Source of the DNA: Methylobacter sp.
Lineage (GTDB): Bacteria > Pseudomonadota > Gammaproteobacteria > Methylococcales > Methylomonadaceae
Assembly: GCA_030653175.1 (NCBI GenBank)
Contig: JAURZV010000079.1
Coordinates: 62,001 to 126,000 of the forward strand
Direction of reading: 5' to 3'
Length of the DNA stretch: 64,000 nucleotides
The notes under the pieces are model-generated. The model saw only the letters and a program-made list of their open reading frames with translations, was not told where the DNA came from and ran no database searches. The position numbers were made by a program, and so were the translations under genes. Below, one piece after another: positions 36,356 to 44,822 of this stretch (the stretch's first letter is position 1; every line of letters begins with the position of its first letter).

Positions 36356-38281
36356 ATGAAAAAAGAGCATGAACGCAAACCGCACAAATTCAACCCCACG
36401 ATCCTTTCACGTTCGGTCATCTCACTTCCGCTGCTAGAGCAGATCGAACAGGAACTCACAGTTTCAAAACGCATAGAACGGGAACACCCGCACATACGCG
36501 ATGCACACAACGTCGCAATCTTTCTGCACCCGGAGTTTTCCGGTGGCCCGAAAGCCGCTTTAGAAGCAGTTCGCAAGATTCTTCCAGAAGCAGCCAGGAA
36601 AGTCGGAGCCAAAATACCGCCAATTGTCGACGATCCCGATCCGACAGTGATCAACGATCACATCGTGCCGGCCTTGATCGAGGGTGCGGTCATCCACCAA
36701 CTCCTCAGGATGATTGCCGGGGGTAGGCTGCCAGCCATTGAACGCATATGGCCGGCGAGATTCGAGGTGATCATCGACATCAATTTGAACTTCACACCGA
36801 TCGATATTGGCGGTGATTCGGAAGTAAAGGCCCCCGAATTCAAATATGCTGATCCGCGCGGGGTTGCCAAAGCGTTGATCAAGAAATATATCGAGAAAGC
36901 AAAGAAGGCCGCTCGGGTGGTCGATTCCGACCAAGGTGTGGATGAGTACAAAACCGAGGTGAGCAACCAATATGTGTTTGCCAGACTTGAGGGCTGCGTC
37001 ATTAAGAAGCTCGTGGAAATTGACCAGCGGGAAGCCGAAAAGTTGGCAAAAAAAGCGGCCACAGCAAAGCCCGAAGTCGTCGAACAAGTCGCTACCAATA
37101 AAGCAATTGACGGAGAACCGGCAGTCGAGACTTCACGTTTCCGAACGATCCACCATATCTGGCCCGACTTTGAGATCCAGAGTTGTATTACCCACTCAAT
37201 CCGCACAGTCAAAGTCGATGCCGCACGAAACTCATTCACCGCCTCCGGCGATGGAGTCACCTGGGCTGTCATGGACTCTGGAATAGACGGCCTGCACCCG
37301 CATTTCATGCTGCACGCAAACATCGACGCCGCCTCATCTTACCACGCGGATTTCACCGATGTGCCGGGTGGGGCGCGACCTTTACAGGACGATTTTGGGC
37401 ACGGCACCCATGTCGCCGGGATCATTGCAGGCGAGCAGTCGGTGGAAAAAGGCTCAGACTCGACAAAGATGCTTGCTGTTTGGCACGAACTTGAGAACGG
37501 AAAAAAAGTCACCCACCACGAGTGGCTGGAATCCATCAGTGGCATGGCTCCCAAGTGCAAGCTCGTGAGTCTTAAGGTGCTCGATGAATTCGGTATCGGG
37601 AAAGCGAGTAACGTCATCGCGGCGATTGCACACGTGCAGTCGCTCAACGGACACGGGCGCGACCTCAAGATCCACGGCGTCAATCTCAGCCTTGGGCACA
37701 CGTTCGATCCGAAGTGGTTTGCCTGCGGCCACAGTCCGCTATGCACAGAGGTCAACCGCCTCGTCAAATCCGGCGTCGTCGTCGTGGTCGCCGCAGGCAA
37801 TACCGGTTACGGCACGCTGCAAACGAAAGAAGGCATTAGCGACACTTGTCTCAACCTGACTATCAACGACCCTGGAAATGCCGAATACGCGATCACGGTT
37901 GGTTCAACCCATCGCGACATGCCGCACATGTATGGTGTCTCCTACTTCTCTTCCAAAGGACCGACGGGCGACGGTCGCTGCAAGCCAGACCTCCTCGCGC
38001 CCGGCGAAAAGATTATATCCTGCGCCGTGCCGAACAGCACTCTGGTACAGCGCGAAACCGACAACAGCGAATGCTCCTACTTTGAGAACAGCGGCACTAG
38101 CATGGCCGCGCCGCACGTCAGCGGCGCAGTCGCCGCGTTCCTCTCTATCCGGGGCGAATTCATAGGAGAAGCCGAAAAAGTCAAACAAATCTTTACCTCC
38201 ACGGCGACTGACCTCGGCCGCGACCGCTATTTTCAGGGCGCAGGGCTAGTGGATCTCATGCGCGCTATTCAGTCCATCTGA
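36356..38281 (+). CDS. Cytoplasmic subtilase (S8) with a large N-terminal domain
   Basis: A 641-aa protein without a signal peptide. The catalytic domain begins near residue 295: WAVMDSGIDGLHP (Asp), DDFGHGTHVAGIIAGE (His), VVAAGNTGYG (oxyanion Asn region) and ENSGTSMAAPHVSGAV (Ser), so the triad is complete. The first 290 residues are unassigned: Lys/Glu-rich, with REHPHIRDAHNVAIFLHPEF and FEVIIDINLNFTPIDI. GAGG precedes the ATG at 36356. It is followed after 32 nt by an alpha/beta hydrolase gene, so the two form an operon. Both look richer in G+C than their neighbours, suggesting transfer. An intracellular protease-plus-hydrolase module with a defence or toxin role is conceivable but unproven. 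Confidence 0.85.
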   Translation: MKKEHERKPHKFNPTILSRSVISLPLLEQIEQELTVSKRIEREHPHIRDAHNVAIFLHPEFSGGPKAALEAVRKILPEAARKVGAKIPPIVDDPDPTVINDHIVPALIEGAVIHQLLRMIAGGRLPAIERIWPARFEVIIDINLNFTPIDIGGDSEVKAPEFKYADPRGVAKALIKKYIEKAKKAARVVDSDQGVDEYKTEVSNQYVFARLEGCVIKKLVEIDQREAEKLAKKAATAKPEVVEQVATNKAIDGEPAVETSRFRTIHHIWPDFEIQSCITHSIRTVKVDAARNSFTASGDGVTWAVMDSGIDGLHPHFMLHANIDAASSYHADFTDVPGGARPLQDDFGHGTHVAGIIAGEQSVEKGSDSTKMLAVWHELENGKKVTHHEWLESISGMAPKCKLVSLKVLDEFGIGKASNVIAAIAHVQSLNGHGRDLKIHGVNLSLGHTFDPKWFACGHSPLCTEVNRLVKSGVVVVVAAGNTGYGTLQTKEGISDTCLNLTINDPGNAEYAITVGSTHRDMPHMYGVSYFSSKGPTGDGRCKPDLLAPGEKIISCAVPNSTLVQRETDNSECSYFENSGTSMAAPHVSGAVAAFLSIRGEFIGEAEKVKQIFTSTATDLGRDRYFQGAGLVDLMRAIQSI

Positions 38282-38313
38282 TTTTCCCTATATCCACAAA
38301 CCGGAGACTTACA

Positions 38314-39642
38314 ATGAGCAACAATATCAAAGGCATTCCCTACAGCATTGCTGAATTTGACAAAGAGGGCAACCCCCTCATCCAGCCGACCGTCCCAGCA
38401 GGAACCACCGATCTTATCGTCGCCTCCCATGGCTGGAACAACGACCGCAACGACGCGGAGTTACTCTACACCAAACTTTTTGGGAACTTCGCCGATGTCA
38501 CCGCAAGCGATCCCGCAATAAAGCAACGCAAACTTGCCATCATCGGCGTCATTTGGCCGTCGAAGAAGTTCGACGAGTTTATGACGCAGCCAGTCAGCAA
38601 CAAAAAAGCCGGAGGCGCTGCGTCCTCCGGTGTCGTGGACAAAGCGGCATCGGAAGCCGAGATGCACGCCGCCATCGACCTCGCCGCTCCGCTCTTCGAC
38701 GACGCTGGCGATGACGAACGCATCGCCGCGCTCCATAAGCTCGTCCCGAAGCTAGAGGACGATATCGACGCGCAACTAGAGTTCGTGGAAAAGCTTCGTG
38801 GCCTGCTCGATCCTAACGGCTCCCAGGCGGACCAGCAAAGCAAGGATGACGGCTCCGCGGTTTTTTTTCGAGCCCAGGGGGATGTCGTCTTTAGCCGCGC
38901 CGCCGCGCCATCCGACGCAACGCCCGTGGCCCCGGCAACGAAGAGCGACGGCCCGGACGAGAGCGTGGGCCGCGCGGCCGGGATCGGTAACTTCTTCTCT
39001 AGCGCGGCACATGCCGTCAGCAATCTTCTTAATCTCACCACCTATTTTGAGATGAAACAGCGCGCCGGAAACGTGGGTAAAATCGGTCTTGCCCCCCTCC
39101 TCGACAAGCTCGCGAATCAGGTCGAGCGAATTCATCTTGCCGGACACAGCTTTGGCGCGCGCGTGGTGACGGCTGCGGCAGCGAATTCCACGACCAATAA
39201 GCTCCACACTTTGACGCTGTTGCAGGCGGCTTTTTCGCACAATGGCTTCTCGCAGAAACGGAACGGCTTTTTCCGCTCCGTGGTGAAGAATAAGCGCATC
39301 TCGGGGCCGACCTTTGTCACCTACACTAAGAACGACAGAGCAGTCAGCATCGCCTATCCCGCCGCATCACGCATCAGCCGCGACAATGCCTCTGGCTTTG
39401 GTGACGCCGACGACGAATTCGGCGGCCTCGGCAGCAACGGCGCTCAGCAGATGGAAGAGGGCGAAGTCTTCCCCGATACCAGGAAGCTGCTGCCGATCGG
39501 CCAGCCCTACCATTGGCAGCTGGGCAAGTTTCACAATCTTGAAAGCAGCGAATTCATCATTGATCCTGATGGCGGCGACGCACATGGCTGGGTTTTCGTC
39601 CCTCAAGTTGCTTGGGCGCTCAGCCGCGCCATCGTGTCGTAG
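38314..39642 (+). CDS. Alpha/beta-hydrolase-fold protein paired with the subtilase
   Basis: 442 aa, no signal peptide. DLIVASHGWNNDRNDAE supplies the oxyanion-hole HGW motif and HLAGHSFGARVVTAAA the nucleophile elbow (Ser in GHSFG). Late His residues are in FHNLESSEF and DAHGWVFVP. A long Ala/Asp-rich insertion (about residues 105-225) separates the oxyanion strand from the elbow and has no recognisable domain. GGAG precedes the ATG at 38314, 32 nt after the subtilase stop. It may be a lipase, esterase or effector activated by the protease; no function can be assigned from sequence. Confidence 0.72.
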   Translation: MSNNIKGIPYSIAEFDKEGNPLIQPTVPAGTTDLIVASHGWNNDRNDAELLYTKLFGNFADVTASDPAIKQRKLAIIGVIWPSKKFDEFMTQPVSNKKAGGAASSGVVDKAASEAEMHAAIDLAAPLFDDAGDDERIAALHKLVPKLEDDIDAQLEFVEKLRGLLDPNGSQADQQSKDDGSAVFFRAQGDVVFSRAAAPSDATPVAPATKSDGPDESVGRAAGIGNFFSSAAHAVSNLLNLTTYFEMKQRAGNVGKIGLAPLLDKLANQVERIHLAGHSFGARVVTAAAANSTTNKLHTLTLLQAAFSHNGFSQKRNGFFRSVVKNKRISGPTFVTYTKNDRAVSIAYPAASRISRDNASGFGDADDEFGGLGSNGAQQMEEGEVFPDTRKLLPIGQPYHWQLGKFHNLESSEFIIDPDGGDAHGWVFVPQVAWALSRAIVS

Positions 39643-39945
39643 AGATAAGTCTAGATTAACCCGCATAAAATGATTTTGCGCCGGCAGGACAATAGCGGAC
39701 AGGTCACGGTTTTTTATATAGTAGCCGAAGCTGGTAAAGCGACATTTGAAATGCCCTCACCCTAGCCCTCTCCCGAGGGGCATAGCTATCTACACAAGTA
39801 CCTGCCCCTTCTCCCTTGAGGGAGAAGGTTGGGATGAGGGGGATATAAGTGGTTGTTTTTATTCTCCTCTCCCCAACCCTCTCGGCAACTGCTCCTGCGT
39901 TGCTCACCTCCTGCATCCTTGCAAGTCGTCCAACAGGAGAGGGAG
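39643..39945. repeat. Repeat block that truncates the C1 peptidase gene
   Basis: Non-coding direct and inverted repeats of the CCCTCACCCTAGCCCTCTCCC / GGGAGAAGGTTGGGATGAGG kind (39754-39840), then TCTCGGCAACTGC...CTCACCTCCTGCATCC (39880-39918), which also occurs near 495 and 35118-35165. No gene. Confidence 0.6.
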
Positions 39946-39949
39946 CTAG

Positions 39950-40015
39950 GTAATCCCTGATATCAGGAAGATCTCGCAACCAACCCAAGCCATAATTTTC
40001 TTGCATTGCGCTCAT
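39950..40015 (-). pseudogene. 5' stump of a C1A (papain-like) cysteine peptidase gene
   Basis: The minus-strand frame from ATG 40015 reads SAMQENYGLGWLRDLPDIRDY. This resembles the N-terminal prosequence pattern of bacterial C1A peptidases (YGLGW-x-DLPD-x-RDY). The similarity stops at about 39950, where the repeat block begins, so the mature enzyme is gone. It lies downstream of the DUF1353 gene in the same direction. Confidence 0.55.
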
Positions 40016-40097
40016 ATTCCTATCTCCAATCACGCTATTGAACTACTTTTTTTAAGGCTGACAGATCAAGAAACCATCATAGTGAATCACCAGACAT

Positions 40098-40574
40098 TTA
40101 CGCCGCTACCAGCTTCCTGCCTCGCGTCTTGCGGATTCGTTTTGCTGCACGCCGGAAAATCCCACCGAAGCAACGTACCGCAAAATAATAGAGTTTGCTT
40201 AATACAAAATCGGACTCCTGCATGAGCCTAAGGAAACAGAGATCAGCCTCCTTGCGGCTCAATGGCAAACCGTCGTCCAGAAACTGATATAAGGCGTCAT
40301 GTACAAGCGAGGCATAGTAAGTTTTTGGCCGCTTTGTCCGCTCGTGAACAACGCCGTCCGGGACACCAAAAACCAAATCGAGTAAGCAAAACTTCGGGGT
40401 ACATCCATCCCATGCATAATCCTTTAAGACTTTAATCTCGCCGTTTTGCCGAATTTCCAAACGCTTAACCCCGGCTTTGTCATAAAAATCGGCATCTTCT
40501 GGAATAGCCAACCCGGATGACCAGAAATAATCCTGCTCGATGACAAAAAGCCATTTAACCTTAAACTTGCACAT
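40098..40574 (-). CDS. DUF1353 family protein
   Basis: 158 aa from the ATG at 40574 (MCKFKVKWLFV), which follows a strong GGAGGG; the open frame reaches 40604. The DUF1353 pattern is present: an N-terminal beta region (AWDGCTPKFC), ASLVHDALYQFL and LSRKEADLCFLRLMQESD, ending in an aromatic then basic tail (YYFAVRCFGG, RIRKTRGRK). The family is often phage- or island-borne and has a conserved His-Asp; its biochemical role is unknown. Confidence 0.8.
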   Translation of the reverse strand: MCKFKVKWLFVIEQDYFWSSGLAIPEDADFYDKAGVKRLEIRQNGEIKVLKDYAWDGCTPKFCLLDLVFGVPDGVVHERTKRPKTYYASLVHDALYQFLDDGLPLSRKEADLCFLRLMQESDFVLSKLYYFAVRCFGGIFRRAAKRIRKTRGRKLVAA

Positions 40575-40620
40575 AGCCCACCCTCCCTCTTGATTAATTG
40601 GCAATCTACCTTACGTATAC

Positions 40621-41319
40621 TTAGTTCATCCCTGTCGAGACATAGTTCAATTGAACCGAATCGATTATTTCGGACAAATCCCTGAGCCTTTTATCCACTG
40701 CGACAGTAAGTTCCCGGAGGTCTACTTGAAGGATTAAATGTGCCCGTGAATCCACTCTACCCTGCAAGGGTAAATCCAGAATTTTGGCCAACGCCTGGAT
40801 TAGCCTTGCAAAGCTGTCACCGGCTTTACCTGCGAGTATTTTTTCGACCGTTTCATATTCGGAACTGCCTGACCGGAAAGTAACGTCAATCCCCTTGACC
40901 TCAGGTGCACCAACAGACTTGGATTCGCCAGCCCTTGCCCTTAACTGGACATCTGTAATAGCTTCGCGTTTACGAAGCTTGGTTACCGACTCGTCCACTA
41001 GCTTATCGACATCAACGGCCAATAGTATCCAGCCACCGCTTAATATCTGTTTTACCTTTAACGGGATTCCGACTTTGCCTGATAGAAGACTGGCAACTGG
41101 CGCCAAGATTTCCATATCCGGTGGGCTTGATTGGATGGCACGAGACAGCAACTGATTTGACTCAGTTTCATTTCTAAACTTAACCATGACTTCGCCTGGA
41201 ACAAATTGGGCATTTTTCCCATCTGCATAAACCATATCAGGCATTAAAAAGTTGAACAGAACCAGCACACTGACAATCAGGACAGTACTCTTCGATGCAT
41301 TTATAACGGAAATCATCAT
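40621..41319 (-). CDS. Secreted subtilase-propeptide-like protein
   Basis: 232 aa. An N-terminal hydrophobic segment (STVLIVSVLVLFNFLMPDM) ending near VYA is a signal peptide. The mature start NAQFVPGEVMVKFRNETES closely parallels the propeptide start of the subtilase two genes upstream (AEFVPGEIIVKMKPTL). VDESVTKLRKREAITDVQLR also resembles the propeptide pattern VEKLKQRPDVEYAQ. No catalytic domain follows. It may be a free-standing propeptide-like inhibitor or chaperone of the subtilase. The start codon overlaps the exosortase stop by 4 nt (ATGA), so it is co-translated with it. Confidence 0.65.
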   Translation of the reverse strand: MMISVINASKSTVLIVSVLVLFNFLMPDMVYADGKNAQFVPGEVMVKFRNETESNQLLSRAIQSSPPDMEILAPVASLLSGKVGIPLKVKQILSGGWILLAVDVDKLVDESVTKLRKREAITDVQLRARAGESKSVGAPEVKGIDVTFRSGSSEYETVEKILAGKAGDSFARLIQALAKILDLPLQGRVDSRAHLILQVDLRELTVAVDKRLRDLSEIIDSVQLNYVSTGMN

Positions 41320-41864
41320 AGCTGTTCACTACCTATCATCCGGTCAGTATCCCTTTCTGTTTTAGCGCTCTGGCGATTATTCGACCAGTCTATCCAACCC
41401 AGCCAGAGGGCAATAAAAGATATCGCCAGCAGCCCTTCCCAAAGCACCTCATGAGCGAATCCAAATGCGCCGGGGAAGCTGATGCCTATGTAAAAAAGAT
41501 TCATGAGGCGCAAGTAGTTCACCGCCAACAAGGCAGGCACACCAATCGCCACTCCCACCCACTTGTTGCCTAGCGTTCCTGGATAGGCGAATACGCAAGC
41601 AATAAAAGTAACCGCCGGCAAAATTCCCGTGCAGGTATATGCAATCTCGTAAGCAAAACCACCGGAGTGAGTTAAGACCGCCCCATCCCGCAACGCATCG
41701 ATGCCAATCTGGCGCATCAGCGTGCAGGTGATGGATGCTGTCCATTCCGCGAGAGGCGCCAGGAAAGTACCCAGCACCTCGTCACGGTAGACCAGGAAAA
41801 CGACGCCTCCATAGATCAACATGATCACAGCGAAACGAAGGTTTAGCCGCTTCAGCGCCGACAT
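41316..41864 (-). CDS. xrtH: Exosortase H-like transpeptidase
   Basis: A 182-aa polytopic membrane protein with about five helices. The exosortase/archaeosortase active-site residues are visible: Cys in AYTCTGILPA, Arg in VNYLRLMNLFYIG and His in GFAHEVLWEG. Small exosortases of this length are typical of XrtH, which cleaves proteins with IPTL/VPDL-type CTERM signals. The gene lies 16 nt after a subtilase gene whose C-terminus is VPDLSWTG, a membrane helix and RSR, making that protein the obvious substrate. Confidence 0.85.
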   Translation of the reverse strand: MSALKRLNLRFAVIMLIYGGVVFLVYRDEVLGTFLAPLAEWTASITCTLMRQIGIDALRDGAVLTHSGGFAYEIAYTCTGILPAVTFIACVFAYPGTLGNKWVGVAIGVPALLAVNYLRLMNLFYIGISFPGAFGFAHEVLWEGLLAISFIALWLGWIDWSNNRQSAKTERDTDRMIGSEQL

Positions 41865-41880
41865 TGGATAGCCTTCAATC

Positions 41881-43695
41881 TTACAATGACACCGTTCTGC
41901 TGCGGACTAACCCGATACCTATAATACCGATCAAGAGCGTGGTGAGTCCTGTCCATGATAGATCCGGCACCTTAAAGGTTTTTTGAGTCTTTTTGCCATC
42001 TGCCTCGGCAGTGATAACGGCTTGTCCCGGACCATTAGCGCTAACGGTAGCTTCTGCCTGACCTTGAGTATTGGTTCCGGCAGAGCCTGGAGAGACTGAG
42101 GCCACGCTGGTATTGTCAGAGCTGAACTGGACAGTTTTTCCCGCTTGCGGCGTACCGTTCATGTTCACCGACGCACGAGCTTTGCCCGTTTCCCCAAGCG
42201 CATAGCTGGACTTATCAGGATCAAATGCCAGACTCACATCAATGCCTGGAATTGGAGGAGACGTGCCATTTTTACGCACGGCGCTCAGCAGACCCGCTCC
42301 GCAAGGTTTGGGGCATTCCGTTGAGTTCCTTGGTCGAGCCGACGCCTGGAGTTCTGTTAGCAACTTGCTGGGAGTCAAAGTTGCGTCTGTCGCCAGCCAC
42401 AAAGCTGCAACACCGGCTACGTGAGGCGCCGCCATGGACGTGCCATTGTAATAAGCATAGGCATTTCCGACCGCACAGTTACTCTGATTATCACTGCCTA
42501 CGGTACTTAAAATCCCGTCCGCCGGTATGGAGCAACCCTTGTGCAATCCGCCGGGCGCCATGATTTCAACCGTATTGCCGAAATTTGAAAAGGAAGTCAG
42601 CCGGCCTTTTGGATCGCCGGCTGCGACGGCAATCACGTTATTGCATCCCGCCGGCAGATACCCTGCCGCATCTTTTCCATCATTTCCTGCAGCGACAACC
42701 ACAGTGACGCCTTTTGCCACGGCATCATTGATTGCCGACTGAAGCGCGGGAGATTGTGAACAAGGCTGAGCCCCTCCAAGGCTCATATTGATGACCTTAG
42801 CCGGCGTTGAGTTGGTTGGAGCGCCCGGCACGCTGAGGCCCGCGGCCCAACGGATACCGTCGTTGATATCCGACGTCGAGCCCCCGCACTTGCCCAGAAC
42901 CCGTACCGCCTGCACCTTTACACTCCAGTTGATGCCGGCAACGCCCAGGTTGTTGTTGGTCTTGCCGGCACCAATCGTCCCCGCGACATGACTGCCATGC
43001 CAGCTGTTGGGTTGCGGCTGGGGAGGTTGACCAAAACCGCACTCGCCCTGCGCCATAGCATCACCGGGATCGCTGGGGTCATTATCACGACCGCTGCCAT
43101 CGTTGGCACGGGAAGCATCGCTGATCATGTCGTAGCCGGAGACCAAGTTGGGCGATCCCGCAATGTCTTCATGATTGGGCAGAATACCGGTATCAATTAC
43201 CGATACCACTACGTTTTGACTGCCCGTACCGGTATCCCATGCTTTAGGTAAATCGATGCCCCCTAATGATTCTCCGGCTCCCGAACCGTTATTGAAATAG
43301 TGCCACTGCTTTGGATAGAGCGGGTCGTTCGGGGTCTTCATGATATGAAGGATGTAGTTCGGTTGCGCATATTCGACATCCGGCCGTTGTTTAAGCTTTT
43401 CAACGGTTTCCAACGTACGATCTTTCGCCTCGGTCGCTGAAAGCGCCCCCATGATCGAAGGTTGAATATGGTAAATAATTTCACCACCTGAGGTAAGTTT
43501 GTCTTCCCGCTGGATGCCCAGGGTAGACAAGTCTGTCGCCTGTATACTTAGCGTAGGCTTCATTTTGACTATAATCTCTCCCGGCACAAACTCGGCCTTG
43601 CCCCCCGTGTAAGCCCCCTCCAGAGATTGAGCCGGAAAGGAATAAACCGCTAAATTAACCATAGCAATTAAGCTTAGATATTTAAACTTATTCAT
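41881..43695 (-). CDS. Secreted subtilase (S8) with Ig-like domain and CTERM sorting signal
   Basis: 604 aa. Order: signal peptide; propeptide (FVPGEIIVKMKPTL to VEYAQPNYIL, about residues 35-120); catalytic domain with VVSVIDTGILPNHED (Asp), SWHGSHVAGTIGA (His) and YNGTSMAAPHVAGVAAL (Ser); a Big/Ig-like domain (SYALGETGKARASV to VITAEADG); and a C-terminal tripartite signal VPDLSWTG, hydrophobic helix, RSR. This is the CTERM pattern of exosortase substrates, here next to its exosortase. GGAG lies 8 nt before the ATG at 43695, favouring it over 43707. It is first of a three-gene operon and should end up at the cell surface. Confidence 0.92.
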   Translation of the reverse strand: MNKFKYLSLIAMVNLAVYSFPAQSLEGAYTGGKAEFVPGEIIVKMKPTLSIQATDLSTLGIQREDKLTSGGEIIYHIQPSIMGALSATEAKDRTLETVEKLKQRPDVEYAQPNYILHIMKTPNDPLYPKQWHYFNNGSGAGESLGGIDLPKAWDTGTGSQNVVVSVIDTGILPNHEDIAGSPNLVSGYDMISDASRANDGSGRDNDPSDPGDAMAQGECGFGQPPQPQPNSWHGSHVAGTIGAGKTNNNLGVAGINWSVKVQAVRVLGKCGGSTSDINDGIRWAAGLSVPGAPTNSTPAKVINMSLGGAQPCSQSPALQSAINDAVAKGVTVVVAAGNDGKDAAGYLPAGCNNVIAVAAGDPKGRLTSFSNFGNTVEIMAPGGLHKGCSIPADGILSTVGSDNQSNCAVGNAYAYYNGTSMAAPHVAGVAALWLATDATLTPSKLLTELQASARPRNSTECPKPCGAGLLSAVRKNGTSPPIPGIDVSLAFDPDKSSYALGETGKARASVNMNGTPQAGKTVQFSSDNTSVASVSPGSAGTNTQGQAEATVSANGPGQAVITAEADGKKTQKTFKVPDLSWTGLTTLLIGIIGIGLVRSRTVSL

Positions 43696-43857
43696 GATTT
43701 TCTCCATAACTTGTGGTTATTTTTGGGCGGCAGGCATAAAAGCAACCTTGTACCTGCTTTTACACTTAAGTTTTTACAGCTGGATTCAAATTGCCGTATT
43801 TCAAAAGCTAATATTATTTGTTTTTGTGAAAAAAATAGCTACTCGTACAAATACCTA
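43696..43857. promoter_or_regulatory. Upstream region of the subtilase-exosortase operon
   Basis: Non-coding and AT-rich between the subtilase start and the transposase relic. The operon promoter must lie here on the minus strand, but I could not single out convincing -35/-10 boxes. Confidence 0.3.
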
Positions 43858-44136
43858 GGTTCTGTTGACGTTTCACCAGTCATATAGAATTCATCATTTT
43901 GGCAGGCATGAACAGAATAGAATTAAGTGATGAAGAGTGGGTGGGTGCGTCTATTAGCAAAGTTAAAGAAGTTGCCTGTGATTCATATCGGAATGCCAGA
44001 TACTTGCAGGCAATTTATTGGCGCATCCTTATGGATATTACGTTCGGGGGCGCAGTGGCGAGTGCTGCCGCCAACGTATGGTAAATGGAATAGCGTCTTC
44101 AAGCGGTTTTCGCGTTGGTGCATGAATGGCGCATGA
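43858..44136 (+). pseudogene. IS5-type transposase relic
   Basis: Start ATG 43908 (NRIELSDEEWV); a frameshift near 43944 then moves the reading to WVRLLAKLKKLPVIHIGMPD and LWILRSGAQWRVLPPTYGKW, followed by NSVFKRFSRWCMNG. This is the N-terminal, helix-turn-helix part of an IS5-group transposase (small two-frame type). It ends abruptly at about 44133, so the DDE domain is missing. GGTTCTGTTGACGTTTCACC (43858-43877) could be the left terminal repeat. The right end was not found. Non-functional. Confidence 0.8.
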
Positions 44137-44364
44137 GGGCAACTGCGCCCAAGCCGGACGGGGCATGTTGCCCCGTCCGAAACGTTTGGAGTTGGTTAAG
44201 AGTAGCTATGCACTCAGACATTGCATAAACGTTTGGAACGGGGTTGCAAACCCCCTCCCGCCTATTGTGTAAAATGCCTATGCCGGCTTGAGCGCCCGGC
44301 TGCCTGAGCTGTTCAGTCACGGTTTTTACTTGAGGGGCGCGAAAATTAAGGGCTACATTGATAC
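44137..44364. other. Unassigned spacer with strong hairpins
   Basis: No gene recognised. GGACGGGGCA-TGT-TGCCCCGTCC (44157-44179) is a perfect 10-bp stem with a 3-nt loop, and GGGGTTGCAAACCCC (44238-44252) is another short palindrome. AAACGTTTGG occurs twice (near 44181 and 44227). A minus-strand open frame across this stretch shows no family features. Confidence 0.5.
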
Positions 44365-44822
44365 TCATTCCCCGACCTCCCGGTAGCCACCCTTTGCCGG
44401 GCCGATACGCTTTATTCGACTCTGGGCTTGCAGGCTTTTTAAATTTCGTTCAATAGTACGCGTACTTACCTCTGCGAGCTTTGACAGCTCATCAATGGTG
44501 ATATTGGGGTTGGCCTGGATAAATCGCACTATTTTCTCCGACATTTTCTCCGACACTTTTTCCGAACCTGTTACTGGTTCGGTGTTGCTGATTGTAGAGC
44601 GATAAAACTCCCAGTCAACAAAGTCGCCGCGTTCCTGAATCTTCGGCTCAGGGCCGGCCACCCGCTTCCCGGCACATTGCTTTAATTCGGCCAATGCCGC
44701 TACCCCACTGTTCAATATAGCCCAGTTCTTTGAACACTCTGGCCAAGACACGGTTGCGGATTTCGGAACGGCCTTGTTGCAGGTCAGTCTGAGTCAGGCC
44801 ATTGGGTAGACCACCGGGATCA
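44365..44822 (-). pseudogene. C-terminal relic of a RecG-like (AlbA_2/COG2865) protein
   Basis: The minus strand reads GGLPNGLTQTDLQQGRSEIR, then NRVLARVFKELGYIEQWGSG and IGRIKAMCREAG. It then changes frame near 44660 to PEPKIQERGDFVDWEFYR, VSEKMSEKIVRFI and a winged-helix tail (ITIDELSKLAEVSTRTIERN), and stops at 44365. These are the conserved C-terminal blocks of RecG-like ATP-binding proteins commonly encoded inside type I restriction loci. The N-terminal half is missing: at 44815-44822 the sequence passes directly into the hsdM relic. Confidence 0.78.

Noticed and set aside
36356-39642. Subtilase-hydrolase pair as a named known defence system
   Set aside because: I cannot match it to a described system with confidence, so it is listed only as a candidate.
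39704-40033. 109-aa minus-strand frame as a whole gene
   Set aside because: Only the first about 22 residues look like protein (C1A peptidase start); the rest is translated repeat sequence.
44099-44368. Minus-strand 89-aa open frame after the transposase relic
   Set aside because: No family features; it overlaps the transposase relic and consists of hairpin-rich spacer. Treated as chance.
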